Positions 9,143-17,675 of a DNA stretch of 64,000 nt are shown here, piece by piece. The stretch is from JAXMEB01 sp046348545 (GTDB lineage: Bacteria; Pseudomonadota; Gammaproteobacteria; Berkiellales; Berkiellaceae): the NCBI GenBank assembly GCA_046348545.1, contig JAXMEB010000002.1, positions 248,001 to 312,000 on the forward strand. The letters run 5' to 3'. Below the pieces are notes generated by a model. It had not been told where the DNA came from and did not search any database. It was given only the letters and a program-made list of their open reading frames with translations. The stretch's first letter is position 1. The number at the start of each line of letters is the position of its first letter. The position numbers and the translations under genes were made by a program.

Positions 9143-9169
9143 TTGACATTGTGAGATCGTTTGTATACT
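9143..9169 (+). promoter_or_regulatory. Sigma70-type promoter of the attenuated operon
   Basis: A perfect -35 TTGACA (9143-9148) and -10 TATACT (9164-9169), 15 bp apart. The spacing is shorter than optimal. Transcription would start near 9176, upstream of the leader peptide. Confidence 0.65.
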
Positions 9170-9199
9170 GTCCAAAGAGATATTTATTTTATTGAGCAG

Positions 9200-9352
9200 A
9201 TGATGTCTAGCGATCTTATGACTAAAAGTTTAGCTTCTACTGAATGTGCCAGATCTTCAGCATCTGTTCATGCCCATGCTGCTGCATTGACATCATATAT
9301 GATGTATTTCTTTTTTACCCACTTTAAGCAGCCGGGGGCATTTCTATCATAA
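9200..9352 (+). CDS. Phe/Tyr-rich leader peptide of a transcription attenuator
   Basis: A 50-residue open frame, with ATGs at 9200 and 9203 and a weak GAG upstream, ends in SYMMYFFFTHFKQPGAFLS. Three consecutive Phe codons lie at 9308-9316, with Tyr at 9305 and further Phe codons at 9323 and 9341. Composition and placement match the leader peptides of pheA and pheST. The product is probably not functional in itself; ribosome stalling at the Phe run would be the signal. A shorter leader starting at ATG 9299 or 9302 is also possible. Confidence 0.75.
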   Translation: MMSSDLMTKSLASTECARSSASVHAHAAALTSYMMYFFFTHFKQPGAFLS

Positions 9353-9404
9353 AATAATATTAGAAAAACCACGAAAACCCCGGCTCAAACCGGGGTTTTT
9401 TTTT
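9272..9404 (+). promoter_or_regulatory. Attenuator with mutually exclusive antiterminator and terminator
   Basis: Segment 2, AGCCGGGG (9330-9337), lies just after the Phe codons and is perfectly complementary to segment 3, CCCCGGCT (9378-9385). Segment 3 also forms the left arm of the terminator (9374-9383 with 9390-9399). Segment 1, with GCCC and GCTGC at 9272-9285, can pair with GCAGC and GGGC around segment 2. This is the classic four-segment layout: stalling at Phe codons frees segment 2, prevents the terminator and turns on the downstream genes when charged tRNA-Phe is scarce. Confidence 0.8.
9374..9404 (+). terminator. Intrinsic terminator of the attenuator
   Basis: Stem AAAACCCCGG (9374-9383) with CCGGGGTTTT (9390-9399), loop CTCAAA, followed by a run of T to 9404. 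It lies 28 bp before the first structural gene. Confidence 0.9.
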
Positions 9405-9431
9405 GCCATCAAGAAAATAAGGAGACGAGCG

Positions 9432-10517
9432 ATGATAGGTCAGGTAATACAAAAACGAGAGGATTTGATAAAAGATATACCGCTGTGTGTTCCATACAGT
9501 GACTATATTCATCCCAATTATTTCGATATTAGACAAAGAAAGAAAAATATTTTTGTGGGATTCGGGTTTGTTTCGTATGAGGATGGTCTATCGAAACATG
9601 TGCCCGTTGATATTTACACGATGCTCTTAACAGTTGAAAAATTGAGAAGAACAGGACCCATTGATGCCAAGGTTCATATTCTAATCGCGGATCATGCGGC
9701 AATGGAATGCCCACATCCTAGTTGTGCCGATCCCCATGATGTTATTACAAAACGTGATAAATATTTGAAAAAAATTAGTCATATTTTAGACAACCTGAAG
9801 GTTGCTGAGCATTACGAATTGCATCTTTCTTCTAATTTGATCAAAGAAGATGCTTATGGTGCCATTATGGAACATTTAAATTCTAACATATCAGACACAT
9901 TGAGTGGCTTAAGTGCGAATGCTGATACGATAAAATTGCTATTGGTTGAAGGTCGTTACAAAGAGGCTAATAGAAAATACTTTCTAGAACAAACTGCAAT
10001 AGTTAGATATTTCTTTGATCATCAAGACTGTTGCCTCAAAGTATCTTGGACAAGATTTCATTGTAAAAGGGATATACGAAAAAGCATGTCTTTCGATGAG
10101 GCGCATTTCGACCGCTTCTATTTGGAGCTGCATGCTTTAGAACAAGAAAGGATTTCATTTGTGTACACGAATCCAGGCAGAATTTATAACTTAAGTGATA
10201 CGCTTCAATCTAGGGTGATTCCATACACAGCAGCTGAAAAAGTGGGTAAAGCACGTTTACTCTTAACATCTAAGCAAGATATACCAGAAATGGAAATGGT
10301 GATTAATCCTAAATTTATTGAATCGATTCAAGAGTATGTGAAAGTTATCAATGAGTTACAGCTCGATATTTCATGCGGAAATGACGCTGATTTTAATACC
10401 GAAATATGTTTTTTAAGGAACTTGAGTCGCAACAAAATGAAATGGCCACAACGTGCAGCAAATGAAGTGTGCAAAGAGCTTGAATTATCAGATGCAATCG
10501 AGCGATTAACTATCTAG
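9432..10517 (+). CDS. Protein resembling a class I aminoacyl-tRNA synthetase catalytic domain (TyrRS/CDPS-like); function unknown
   Basis: I do not recognise a named family. Residues ~38-150 resemble the Rossmann half of archaeal-type TyrRS: a strand (FVGFGFV), a place for the HIGH motif occupied by the degenerate SKHVPV, a helix, then KVHILIADHAAM, which matches the LLADLHA segment, followed by a helix with KRDKYLKKI and the strand HYELHLSS. No KMSKS-like loop is obvious. Later segments include LKVSWTRFHC and FVYTNPGRIYNL. At 361 aa it is too long for a simple cyclodipeptide synthase and too short for a full synthetase. It is the first gene after the Phe attenuator, with AAGGAG nine bases before the ATG, so a link to aromatic amino acids or their tRNAs is plausible. 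The fold call is inference. Confidence 0.5.
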   Translation: MIGQVIQKREDLIKDIPLCVPYSDYIHPNYFDIRQRKKNIFVGFGFVSYEDGLSKHVPVDIYTMLLTVEKLRRTGPIDAKVHILIADHAAMECPHPSCADPHDVITKRDKYLKKISHILDNLKVAEHYELHLSSNLIKEDAYGAIMEHLNSNISDTLSGLSANADTIKLLLVEGRYKEANRKYFLEQTAIVRYFFDHQDCCLKVSWTRFHCKRDIRKSMSFDEAHFDRFYLELHALEQERISFVYTNPGRIYNLSDTLQSRVIPYTAAEKVGKARLLLTSKQDIPEMEMVINPKFIESIQEYVKVINELQLDISCGNDADFNTEICFLRNLSRNKMKWPQRAANEVCKELELSDAIERLTI

Positions 10518-10525
10518 GAGCGTAT

Positions 10526-11620
10526 ATGACCGGTGCAATTATTTTGACGGATGGACAATTGGGTAAAAGTTATGGCAAAACAGCGCATGGACTGATTACA
10601 GGCAAGAGTCGGTATCCCATTTATGCTGTCATTGACAGACAACATTCTGGAATGGATGCAGGATTTGTGACCGATAAAAAAACAAGAAATATTCCTGTTT
10701 TTGGTTCAGTATCGGAGGCGATGTCAATGCTAGATTCGACACCGACCCATTGCATTATTGGGGTTGCTACGCCAGGTGGTGCAATCACAAGTTCATTACA
10801 AGGTGAACTTGCTTTGGCAATTGAGCATAAACTGACGATTGTCAATGGGTTGCATCAATTAGTCTCAGAGCATCCTGTATTAAAGCCGCTTGCTGATCAA
10901 CATGAAGTTCAAATCTTAGATATTAGGAAACCAAAACCTATTCATGCGCTTCATCCTTGGAAAGGAAGCATTGCTCGTATTAAAACGCCGCGAATTGCCG
11001 TGCTTGGAACAGATTGTGCCATAGGGAAACGTACGACTTGTCACTTGATATGGCAGATGTGCCAAGAGAGTGACATTCGCTCAGAAATGATTTACACCGG
11101 TCAAACCGGATGGCTTCAAGGATTTAAATATGGACTGATATTGGATAGCACTTTGAATGATTTTGTATCCGGTGAGCTGGAGTATGCGATTGTTTCGTGT
11201 GCTGAGGAAACAGCGCCTGAATTGATATTGGTGGAGGGACAATCGTCCTTGAGAAATCCAAGTGGACCCTGTGGCGCAGAGTTGATTTGTTCAGGTGGTG
11301 CAAAGGGCGTGATATTACAGCATGCAATTGGTAGAGAATATTTTAATCATGGGGAAGGTCTTTATTATCCATTACCGTCGTTGCAGGATGAAATCAAATT
11401 AATTAATTGGTATGGCGCAGAGGTATTGGCAGTGACCCTCAATACCCGTGATTTGAAAAATGAATCTTGGCAAGCTGCGAAGCAAAGAGTCAGTCAAGAA
11501 ATTGAACTACCTGTGATCATGCCAAGAGAAGAAGGCGTATCCGAATTGTTGCCAATCATTAAAACTTATATCGCAAAGCAAACAGTGGGGTGTCAAAAAA
11601 ATGAAAATCAAAGCAATTAA
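10526..11620 (+). CDS. dgcN: DUF1611/DgcN family protein (putative D-amino-acid N-acyltransferase, P-loop fold)
   Basis: The DUF1611 architecture is clear: an N-terminal Rossmann domain (GAIILTDG...KSYGKTAHGLI) followed by a P-loop domain with GTDCAIGKRTT near residue 161, then the family segment YTGQTGWLQG and VEGQSSLRNPSGPCG. DgcN members have been reported as D-glutamate N-acetyltransferases acting with the racemase DgcA; the substrate here is not established. AGGAG lies just before the ATG, 8 bp after the previous stop, and its end overlaps the next gene by 20 bp. Confidence 0.8.
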   Translation: MTGAIILTDGQLGKSYGKTAHGLITGKSRYPIYAVIDRQHSGMDAGFVTDKKTRNIPVFGSVSEAMSMLDSTPTHCIIGVATPGGAITSSLQGELALAIEHKLTIVNGLHQLVSEHPVLKPLADQHEVQILDIRKPKPIHALHPWKGSIARIKTPRIAVLGTDCAIGKRTTCHLIWQMCQESDIRSEMIYTGQTGWLQGFKYGLILDSTLNDFVSGELEYAIVSCAEETAPELILVEGQSSLRNPSGPCGAELICSGGAKGVILQHAIGREYFNHGEGLYYPLPSLQDEIKLINWYGAEVLAVTLNTRDLKNESWQAAKQRVSQEIELPVIMPREEGVSELLPIIKTYIAKQTVGCQKNENQSN

Positions 11621-12683
11621 TACTTACTTGCAACCTTTTCAATTAACGAGGCCCTATACAATTGCATATAAAACACAGACAGCCGTTGAAAATGTAATTG
11701 TTGAAATGTGGACTGATGATGGAATCTGTGGATTAGGGGCAGCATCGCCTGCAGTTGAAGTCACGGGAGAAACGCATGAAGCGACATTGACCGCCTTGCA
11801 TCCCGATCAATTATCATGGTGCTTGAATAAAGACATGCGTGACTTTGCAGCTTTAAGGCAGCGCTGTTTTTTACAACTCTCAAAAATGCCTGCAGCTTGT
11901 GCAGCTGTTGATATTGCGCTACATGATTTATATGCACAAATGTTAGATCGTCCTTTAGTTGCTGTGCTTGGTCAATGTCACCAAGCACTCCCTACCTCCA
12001 TTACAATTGGCATAAAAAATGTTGAAGAGACCTTAAAGGAAGCGAGTGAATATCTTGAACGTGGATTTACGCATTTAAAAGTAAAGCTAGGATGCGATTT
12101 GCAGGAAGATATTGAACGAATCATTGCACTGAGGAAAGATTATGGATCTCATATCACTATCCGTGTCGATCCGAATCAAGGATATGCTTTACCCGATTTA
12201 AACCAATTTATTGAATCAACTGATCATTTGGACATTGAGTTAATTGAGCAACCGCTTTCTGTTAGGGATTTAGAAGCATTATGTCGTTTGAAAGAAAAGG
12301 ATCGGAAAAGAATCGCACTTGACGAAAGTGTCTTAAACCATATCGATGCTTACAGAGCGCTCACGACAGTTCGCTGTGGTATCCTGAATATTAAACTGAT
12401 GAAGTGCGGCGGTATTTTTGAAGCACAAAAAATAGCAGCATTAGCAGAAGCAGCTCAGGTTAAATTAATGTGGGGTTGCATGGATGAAAGTGTGATTAGT
12501 ATTGCTGCCGCTTTACATGTGGCATTCTCATGCCCGGCAACCCAATATATCGATTTAGATGGAAGCTTAGATTTAGCGGAAGATGTTGTAGCGGGTGGGT
12601 TTAAACTAGAGCATGGCATACTGTCACCCCTTGATTTGCCAGGTTTAGGTCTTACAAGAATATGTGGTCGCAAAAATGTTTAA
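11601..12683 (+). CDS. dgcA: Enolase-superfamily epimerase (dipeptide epimerase / DgcA-like racemase)
   Basis: Muconate-lactonizing subgroup of the enolase superfamily. The catalytic KxK pair is in HLKVKLG (~residue 162), metal ligands are in VDPNQGY, ELIEQPL and ALDESV, and the second catalytic Lys is in NIKLMKCGG. Known relatives epimerise L-Ala-D/L-Glu or other dipeptides, or racemise N-acetyl-D-glutamate (DgcA). Pairing with a DUF1611 protein favours the DgcA assignment, but an aromatic substrate is possible given the Phe attenuator. The start overlaps dgcN by 20 bp, consistent with translational coupling. Confidence 0.82.
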   Translation: MKIKAINTYLQPFQLTRPYTIAYKTQTAVENVIVEMWTDDGICGLGAASPAVEVTGETHEATLTALHPDQLSWCLNKDMRDFAALRQRCFLQLSKMPAACAAVDIALHDLYAQMLDRPLVAVLGQCHQALPTSITIGIKNVEETLKEASEYLERGFTHLKVKLGCDLQEDIERIIALRKDYGSHITIRVDPNQGYALPDLNQFIESTDHLDIELIEQPLSVRDLEALCRLKEKDRKRIALDESVLNHIDAYRALTTVRCGILNIKLMKCGGIFEAQKIAALAEAAQVKLMWGCMDESVISIAAALHVAFSCPATQYIDLDGSLDLAEDVVAGGFKLEHGILSPLDLPGLGLTRICGRKNV

Positions 12684-13740
12684 CTCTAATTTCTTCAAAA
12701 TTTATATTTTACCCGGCATGACCTTTCAATCTATTGTGATTTCAGGTGGATATTGTACGGGCCAAGAAATGAACCAATATTTTTTGGCATTGGGACCGAC
12801 CAATGGATTGTATGGATTGATTGTAACCACAGTGATGTGGTCTATTGTCTGCGCGGCTTCATTCGTGTTTGCAATTTTGCATCGAGCTTATGATTATAAA
12901 AAGTTTTTTAAAAGTTTGCTCGGACGCGCTTGGGTGATATTTGAGATCGCATATTTGTATTTAGTGCTCATTGTATTATCAGTAATTGCTGCGTCAGTAG
13001 GTAGTCTTCTACAGGATTTATTGGGGATTCCTTATATCATTGGATTAATATTACCATTTATCTATATTTTGTTTATGGTATATAAGAGCAGTGAATCGAT
13101 TGAAAAAATGTTTTCCTTTTTGTCAATTGGACTGTATGCAGTTTTTATTGCTTTTTTATATTGTTGTTATCAAAAATCCAATAATTTGCTGTTTGAAGGT
13201 GTAACATTGCCGAGCGGAATAGCTTGGGTTAAAAATGGAATAGCTTATGCAAGTTATAATGTGGGGGCTCTACCAGCCGTTTTATTTACATTGCGACATT
13301 TAAAAACAAGGCGACAAGCTCTGATATCAGGGCTTTTAGCGGGACCATTAGCCAGTATGCCGGGTGTGATGCTGCTTCTAGCATTATCAACGCAATATCC
13401 ATCCGTGTTAGATGCAACGGTACCTTCGGTATACCTGCTCAATCATGTGGGGGTTTCCTTATTAACAATAGCTTTTTCTGTGGTATTGATTTCTACATTA
13501 GTCGAAACGGGGGTTGGCGTTGTATATGCTTTTAAAGATCGTATTCACCTGAAGAAATATAAAAAAATGCCAGTCATTATTTTGTTGATAGTTGCATTTT
13601 GCTTGGGGCAATTAGGTTTAGTGAATTTGATTGCAGAAGGATATCGATTACTAACTTGGTTTATGATAGCGGTCTTTATTGTGCCTTTATTAACGGTGGG
13701 GATCACTAAAACGATTTATTTTAAAAACAATGTCAGCTAA
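12676..13740 (+). CDS. YkvI-like inner-membrane transporter (APC superfamily)
   Basis: About ten hydrophobic segments span the protein. The N-terminal unwound-helix motif SGGYCTGQEMNQYF corresponds to the G-G/A-x-A-S/T-G-x-E motif of YkvI-type APC transporters. I start at ATG 12676, which overlaps the dgcA stop by 8 bp; a GTG at 12664 would add four residues. As last gene of the attenuated operon it probably imports the substrate of, or exports the product of, the two enzymes before it. Confidence 0.7.
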   Translation: MFNSNFFKIYILPGMTFQSIVISGGYCTGQEMNQYFLALGPTNGLYGLIVTTVMWSIVCAASFVFAILHRAYDYKKFFKSLLGRAWVIFEIAYLYLVLIVLSVIAASVGSLLQDLLGIPYIIGLILPFIYILFMVYKSSESIEKMFSFLSIGLYAVFIAFLYCCYQKSNNLLFEGVTLPSGIAWVKNGIAYASYNVGALPAVLFTLRHLKTRRQALISGLLAGPLASMPGVMLLLALSTQYPSVLDATVPSVYLLNHVGVSLLTIAFSVVLISTLVETGVGVVYAFKDRIHLKKYKKMPVIILLIVAFCLGQLGLVNLIAEGYRLLTWFMIAVFIVPLLTVGITKTIYFKNNVS

Positions 13741-13760
13741 CAGTTATGAGGGCTGACATT
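13729..13760. terminator. Hairpin between convergent genes
   Basis: AATGTCAGC (13729-13737) pairs with GCTGACATT (13752-13760). It overlaps the stop of the transporter gene. No strong T-tract follows on either strand, so terminator activity is uncertain. Confidence 0.4.
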
Positions 13761-13777
13761 GGTAAAGCCAGTAAAAC

Positions 13778-14899
13778 TTAAAGGCAAGGTCTGTCAAAAC
13801 TTGAATCTTCAGCTGGAAGGGCGCTGTTGTGATCTTCCTTGACTGCTGTATCAGTGGGTGGTGGTGGCGTTGTATCATGAGTTGTTTTCGCAGCATTAGC
13901 CCCATGCAGAATAGCGTCGCCTGCTTTTGTGAGGGTCTCGCCGAATGCCGTTGCTGCACCCTTTACGCCGTCTTTCTTTAGAAGGGACGCTAAGTGTGTT
14001 TGGCCAGCCTCCCAAACAGTGGATAATCCTGTTTCATGCTCGAAAAATAATTCATTCGGAGCTTGAGTTCTTAGGAAAGCATTAAAAGGAGCGAGTGCTT
14101 TCACTAAGGCATTGAGCATGGTGTGCATTTTGTTGAAAAGCTGATCGGTTACAGCCTTCGCATTGGATCCTTCGTTCTGTGCTGGGTCACTCTGAAGTGG
14201 ATCGACGGTCATATTGGTCCGGAAAGTGTGAGCCATTTTCTTCAGCGTTTTAAGCAGTGTTAACTGTTTATCTTGTTTGAAGATATTTTTTTCAATACAG
14301 TTTAATAAACTGAAGCGGTCAACAGATTGAGGCAGGAATTTTTCAAATTTAGCTTTTAGTTTCCAGTTATCAAGCTCATTTTTTTCGATATAAAGATGGG
14401 GATTAGCACCCGCTAAAAAGAGAGACTTTAGATCGGCTTGATTTTGAGATGTATTTTCCCAATGAGACATCAGATTCAGCAGATGTTTATTCAAGACACC
14501 AAGCGGTGCTATGACGATGTCTTGCATGTAGTAATATCCGAACCCTGCACTGGCTAATATTAATGTTGTTGCTGTCAGTGCCGGCGATATAAAGGTCATC
14601 AGAAAGGCAGCCGATCCTGCCAATAAAATGGCGTATTTTTCTGATGAACTTAATGATGGAAATGTGGTGAATTGGTTATCACTGAATTTAGATAAACTAA
14701 CTAGCCCTAAGGTCACAGCAGAAGCTGAAATAAAAGGGCCGATAAACCAAATAGAATAAAACATGGAAGCTATTAAAATACCGCCCATAGCGCCGAGTAG
14801 TTTAGTGAGGGTTTCAGGCCTCATGGCCCATTCCATCACACGCACAGTGGTCTGTTTAATATCATCATCAGCTGTTTGATTTTGCTCAATATCAATCAT
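13778..14899 (-). CDS. Hypothetical membrane protein
   Basis: I recognise no family. Two to four hydrophobic segments lie in the first ~140 residues (LGAMGGILIASMFYSIWFIGP, SAVTLGLVSL, YAILLAGSAAFLMTFISPAL, TTLILASAGFGYYY). A long polar, helical region of about 230 residues follows, ending with an acidic, Pro-rich tail (TTPPPPTDTAVKED). The topology suggests an N-terminal membrane anchor with a cytoplasmic or secreted C-terminal domain. It lies 65 bp after folE2 on the same strand and may be the last gene of the xseB-ispA-dxs-folE2 transcript. Confidence 0.6.
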   Translation of the reverse strand: MIDIEQNQTADDDIKQTTVRVMEWAMRPETLTKLLGAMGGILIASMFYSIWFIGPFISASAVTLGLVSLSKFSDNQFTTFPSLSSSEKYAILLAGSAAFLMTFISPALTATTLILASAGFGYYYMQDIVIAPLGVLNKHLLNLMSHWENTSQNQADLKSLFLAGANPHLYIEKNELDNWKLKAKFEKFLPQSVDRFSLLNCIEKNIFKQDKQLTLLKTLKKMAHTFRTNMTVDPLQSDPAQNEGSNAKAVTDQLFNKMHTMLNALVKALAPFNAFLRTQAPNELFFEHETGLSTVWEAGQTHLASLLKKDGVKGAATAFGETLTKAGDAILHGANAAKTTHDTTPPPPTDTAVKEDHNSALPAEDSSFDRPCL

Positions 14900-14964
14900 T
14901 TAGCTAACCATATAACTCTTTGGAAACTGACAGGTTGGCAGTGTGCCCTATATTTAGCTTGTTA

Positions 14965-15759
14965 TCAAGCTTTTTCCCATTGTATTTGAGCGTATGCTGA
15001 GTGATTGTGAATAGATTCAAAATTTTCTGAAGACACAATGAAGCGGTCGATATTCCCAAAATCTTGCAAACTGCGAGCGACATCTCGGACCATGTCTTCA
15101 ACAAATTTAGGGTTATCGTACGCTCTTTCGGTGACGACCTTTTCATCAGGACGTTTTAAAAGTGCGTATAGCTCACAAGATGCTTGTGCTTCAATCGATC
15201 TCACTATTTCGAGAATACTGAGATGGCCTTGATACCAAATCTGAGCAATTACCACAGAGCGTTGATTGTGAGCGCCATACGCAGCAATTTTTTTAGAGCA
15301 AGGGCAGAGGCTTGTTATGGGTACGTGCACGATTAATTTCTGAGCCAGCACGCCTGCTTCAAGGGTTGCGACTAATTCAACCTCATAATCCATCAAGCTT
15401 TTAGCGCCGGAGATGGGAGCTGATTTTTGAACGAAAAAGGGGAATTTTGCAGACAAGAATCCATTTTGAGCCTCTAACCGCGTGATTAAGGTATCGAGTA
15501 AATTCGAAAATGCCCCAGTTGAGAGTGTAATAGGCGCTTCGTTCAGAATTTCAACAAAGCGGGACATATGAGTCCCCTTTTGATGTGCCGGTAAATCAAC
15601 AAACATGTCAAAGTAAGCAACACTGGCATGCGTAATCGGAACGCTTGATGTTGTTTGGTCATGAATGGTAATGGGATGACGCAAGCCTTTAATGCCCGCC
15701 CAGTTGACCGGGAGATTCCGCTTATCTGCAATGCTTTGAACATCAAAGATGGCTTGCAT
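14965..15759 (-). CDS. folE2: GTP cyclohydrolase FolE2 (type IB)
   Basis: First step of folate synthesis, GTP to dihydroneopterin triphosphate, by the non-canonical metal-flexible enzyme. Family marks are GTHMSRFVEIL (~residue 60), the catalytic Cys region SLCPCSKKIA (~residue 150), and near the C-terminus RAYDNPKFVEDMVRD. At 264 aa it matches FolE2 length. It follows dxs by 35 bp, probably in the same operon. Confidence 0.93.
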   Translation of the reverse strand: MQAIFDVQSIADKRNLPVNWAGIKGLRHPITIHDQTTSSVPITHASVAYFDMFVDLPAHQKGTHMSRFVEILNEAPITLSTGAFSNLLDTLITRLEAQNGFLSAKFPFFVQKSAPISGAKSLMDYEVELVATLEAGVLAQKLIVHVPITSLCPCSKKIAAYGAHNQRSVVIAQIWYQGHLSILEIVRSIEAQASCELYALLKRPDEKVVTERAYDNPKFVEDMVRDVARSLQDFGNIDRFIVSSENFESIHNHSAYAQIQWEKA

Positions 15760-15794
15760 GAGGTATATAACTTACTTTTGTTTAGACAGAATGG

Positions 15795-17675
15795 TTACTC
15801 TAAAGGACTTAGCATTTTTTTACAAGCGGCATTCAGTTTTGCTTGAATTGCAGCTTGAATCCCCTTGGCATCGAGGCCGCAGCTGGCCAGCATCTCTTCG
15901 TGAGAGGCGTGTTCAACGAAATAATCAGGGATACCTAAATTCAAAATTCGTCCCTCATAATCGTGACTCAACAGGACTTGATTCACTAGAGCACCTGCAC
16001 CGCCAATCACGGCATTTTCTTCGATGGTGACCATGAGATGGTGTGTTTTGGATAAGGCAATGATTAAAGCCTCATCAATCGGTTTGATAAAACGCATATC
16101 CACAACCGTTGCGCCTAAGGCGACAGCTGCCGTCATGGCTGCGGGCAACAATGTGCCAAAGCTTAAAATAGCAACACCCTGTCCTTCTTGACGAATGACG
16201 CCTTTTCCAATGGGGAGACGGATCATCTCTGTTTGCAATTCAACAATCGGACCCGTACCGCGTGGATACCGTACTGCCGCGGGACCGTCTAATAAAAATC
16301 CCGTATAGAGCATATGACGGCATTCATTAGAATCAGAAGGTGCCATGATGGTCATATTCGGGATGGGGGTGAGGTAGCTCAGATCGAAGCTGCCGCAGTG
16401 TGTTGGACCGTCCGGTACTAAACCAGCTCTATCGAGCGCAAACAGAACGGGTAAATTTTGAATCGCGACATCATGGATCAGTTGATCATAAGCTCTTTGT
16501 AAAAAGGTCGAGTAAATTGCGACGACGGGCCTTCTGCCCTCTGTTGCCAGACCCGCAGCAAAAGTCACGCTGTGTTGTTCGGCAATCCCCACATCGAAAT
16601 AACGATCTGGAAAATCTTTTGAAAACTGGATCAAGTCCGAACCTTCCCGCATGGCGGGCGTGATACCAATTAATCGGTCGTCTTTTGCTGCCATATCACA
16701 AAGCCATTTTCCAAAGATCTGTGAGAAGCTAGGGTAACTCGGCTTCAAATTGGCCAAGGGTGAACCTTGGGCTGCATCATAGAATCCTTTTGAAACCGCA
16801 TGATATTTGATAGGGTCCGCTTCTGCAGGCGGGTACCCTTTACCTTTTTTGGTAATCACATGTAAAAATTGTGGGCCTTTTAAGGATTGTACGTTTCTCA
16901 AAGTTTTCACCAACACATTGAGATCGTGTCCGTCAATGGGTCCAATATAGTTAAAGCCTAACTCCTCAAATAAAGTGCCAGGCGCTACCATGCCTTTGAG
17001 ATGCGATTCAGTGCGTCTTGCTAATTCCCAAACAGGGGGAACACGCGCTAACATCTTTTTACTACCGGCTCGTACGGTGGTGTACAGCTTGCCAGATAGA
17101 ATACGAGCAAAATAATTTGAAAGTGCGCCCACATTGCCAGAGATTGACATATCATTGTCATTGAGTACGACCAGAAGATCAGCGTTGAGATCACCACCAT
17201 GATTCAGCGCTTCAAATGCCATACCGGCAGTCATCGCGCCATCTCCAATAATCGCAACGGTTTTGGAGTCGTTACCTTCATATTTTTTAGCGACACTCAT
17301 TCCCAAAGCAGCACTAATGGAGGTACTAGAATGTCCTACGCCAAAAGCGTCAAAGAGACTTTCTTCGCGTCTAGGAAAAGGTGCTAGCCCATCCTTTTTA
17401 CGCAATGATAAAAATTGATCTTTTCGACCGGTGAGCATTTTATGCGGATAAGCTTGATGCCCGACATCCCAAATAAGAGTGTCATGGGGTGTATTAAAAA
17501 CATAATGAAGTGCTATCGCTAGCTCGATTGTACCCAAGCCCGCACCAAAGTGACCACCTGTTTGATTCAGGGTCGAAATCAAGAATGCTCTGAGTTCAGC
17601 AGCAACTTGTTGCAAATCGTTTTCAGATAATTTCTTTAAATCGCTAGGAAATTGAATCGCATCTAACAAGTGCAT
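15795..17675 (-). CDS. dxs: 1-deoxy-D-xylulose-5-phosphate synthase
   Basis: Thiamine-diphosphate enzyme that opens the MEP isoprenoid pathway by condensing pyruvate and glyceraldehyde 3-phosphate. Visible features are HFGAGLGTIELAIALHYVF, the ThDP motif GDGAMTAGMAFEALN...LNDNDMSIS, GPIDGHD, and the transketolase pyrimidine domain RYFDVGIAEQHSVTFAAGLA. The 626-aa length is normal. The start overlaps the ispA stop by 1 bp. Confidence 0.97.
   Translation of the reverse strand: MHLLDAIQFPSDLKKLSENDLQQVAAELRAFLISTLNQTGGHFGAGLGTIELAIALHYVFNTPHDTLIWDVGHQAYPHKMLTGRKDQFLSLRKKDGLAPFPRREESLFDAFGVGHSSTSISAALGMSVAKKYEGNDSKTVAIIGDGAMTAGMAFEALNHGGDLNADLLVVLNDNDMSISGNVGALSNYFARILSGKLYTTVRAGSKKMLARVPPVWELARRTESHLKGMVAPGTLFEELGFNYIGPIDGHDLNVLVKTLRNVQSLKGPQFLHVITKKGKGYPPAEADPIKYHAVSKGFYDAAQGSPLANLKPSYPSFSQIFGKWLCDMAAKDDRLIGITPAMREGSDLIQFSKDFPDRYFDVGIAEQHSVTFAAGLATEGRRPVVAIYSTFLQRAYDQLIHDVAIQNLPVLFALDRAGLVPDGPTHCGSFDLSYLTPIPNMTIMAPSDSNECRHMLYTGFLLDGPAAVRYPRGTGPIVELQTEMIRLPIGKGVIRQEGQGVAILSFGTLLPAAMTAAVALGATVVDMRFIKPIDEALIIALSKTHHLMVTIEENAVIGGAGALVNQVLLSHDYEGRILNLGIPDYFVEHASHEEMLASCGLDAKGIQAAIQAKLNAACKKMLSPLE

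Noticed and set aside
9432..10517. Calling the first operon gene a cyclodipeptide synthase
   Set aside because: Length and the lack of a recognisable nucleophilic Ser motif and Tyr/Glu signatures argue against it; only a general class I synthetase-like fold is suggested.
13778..14899. C-terminal RPCL as a prenylation box
   Set aside because: Cys is at position -2, not -4, so it does not fit CaaX.
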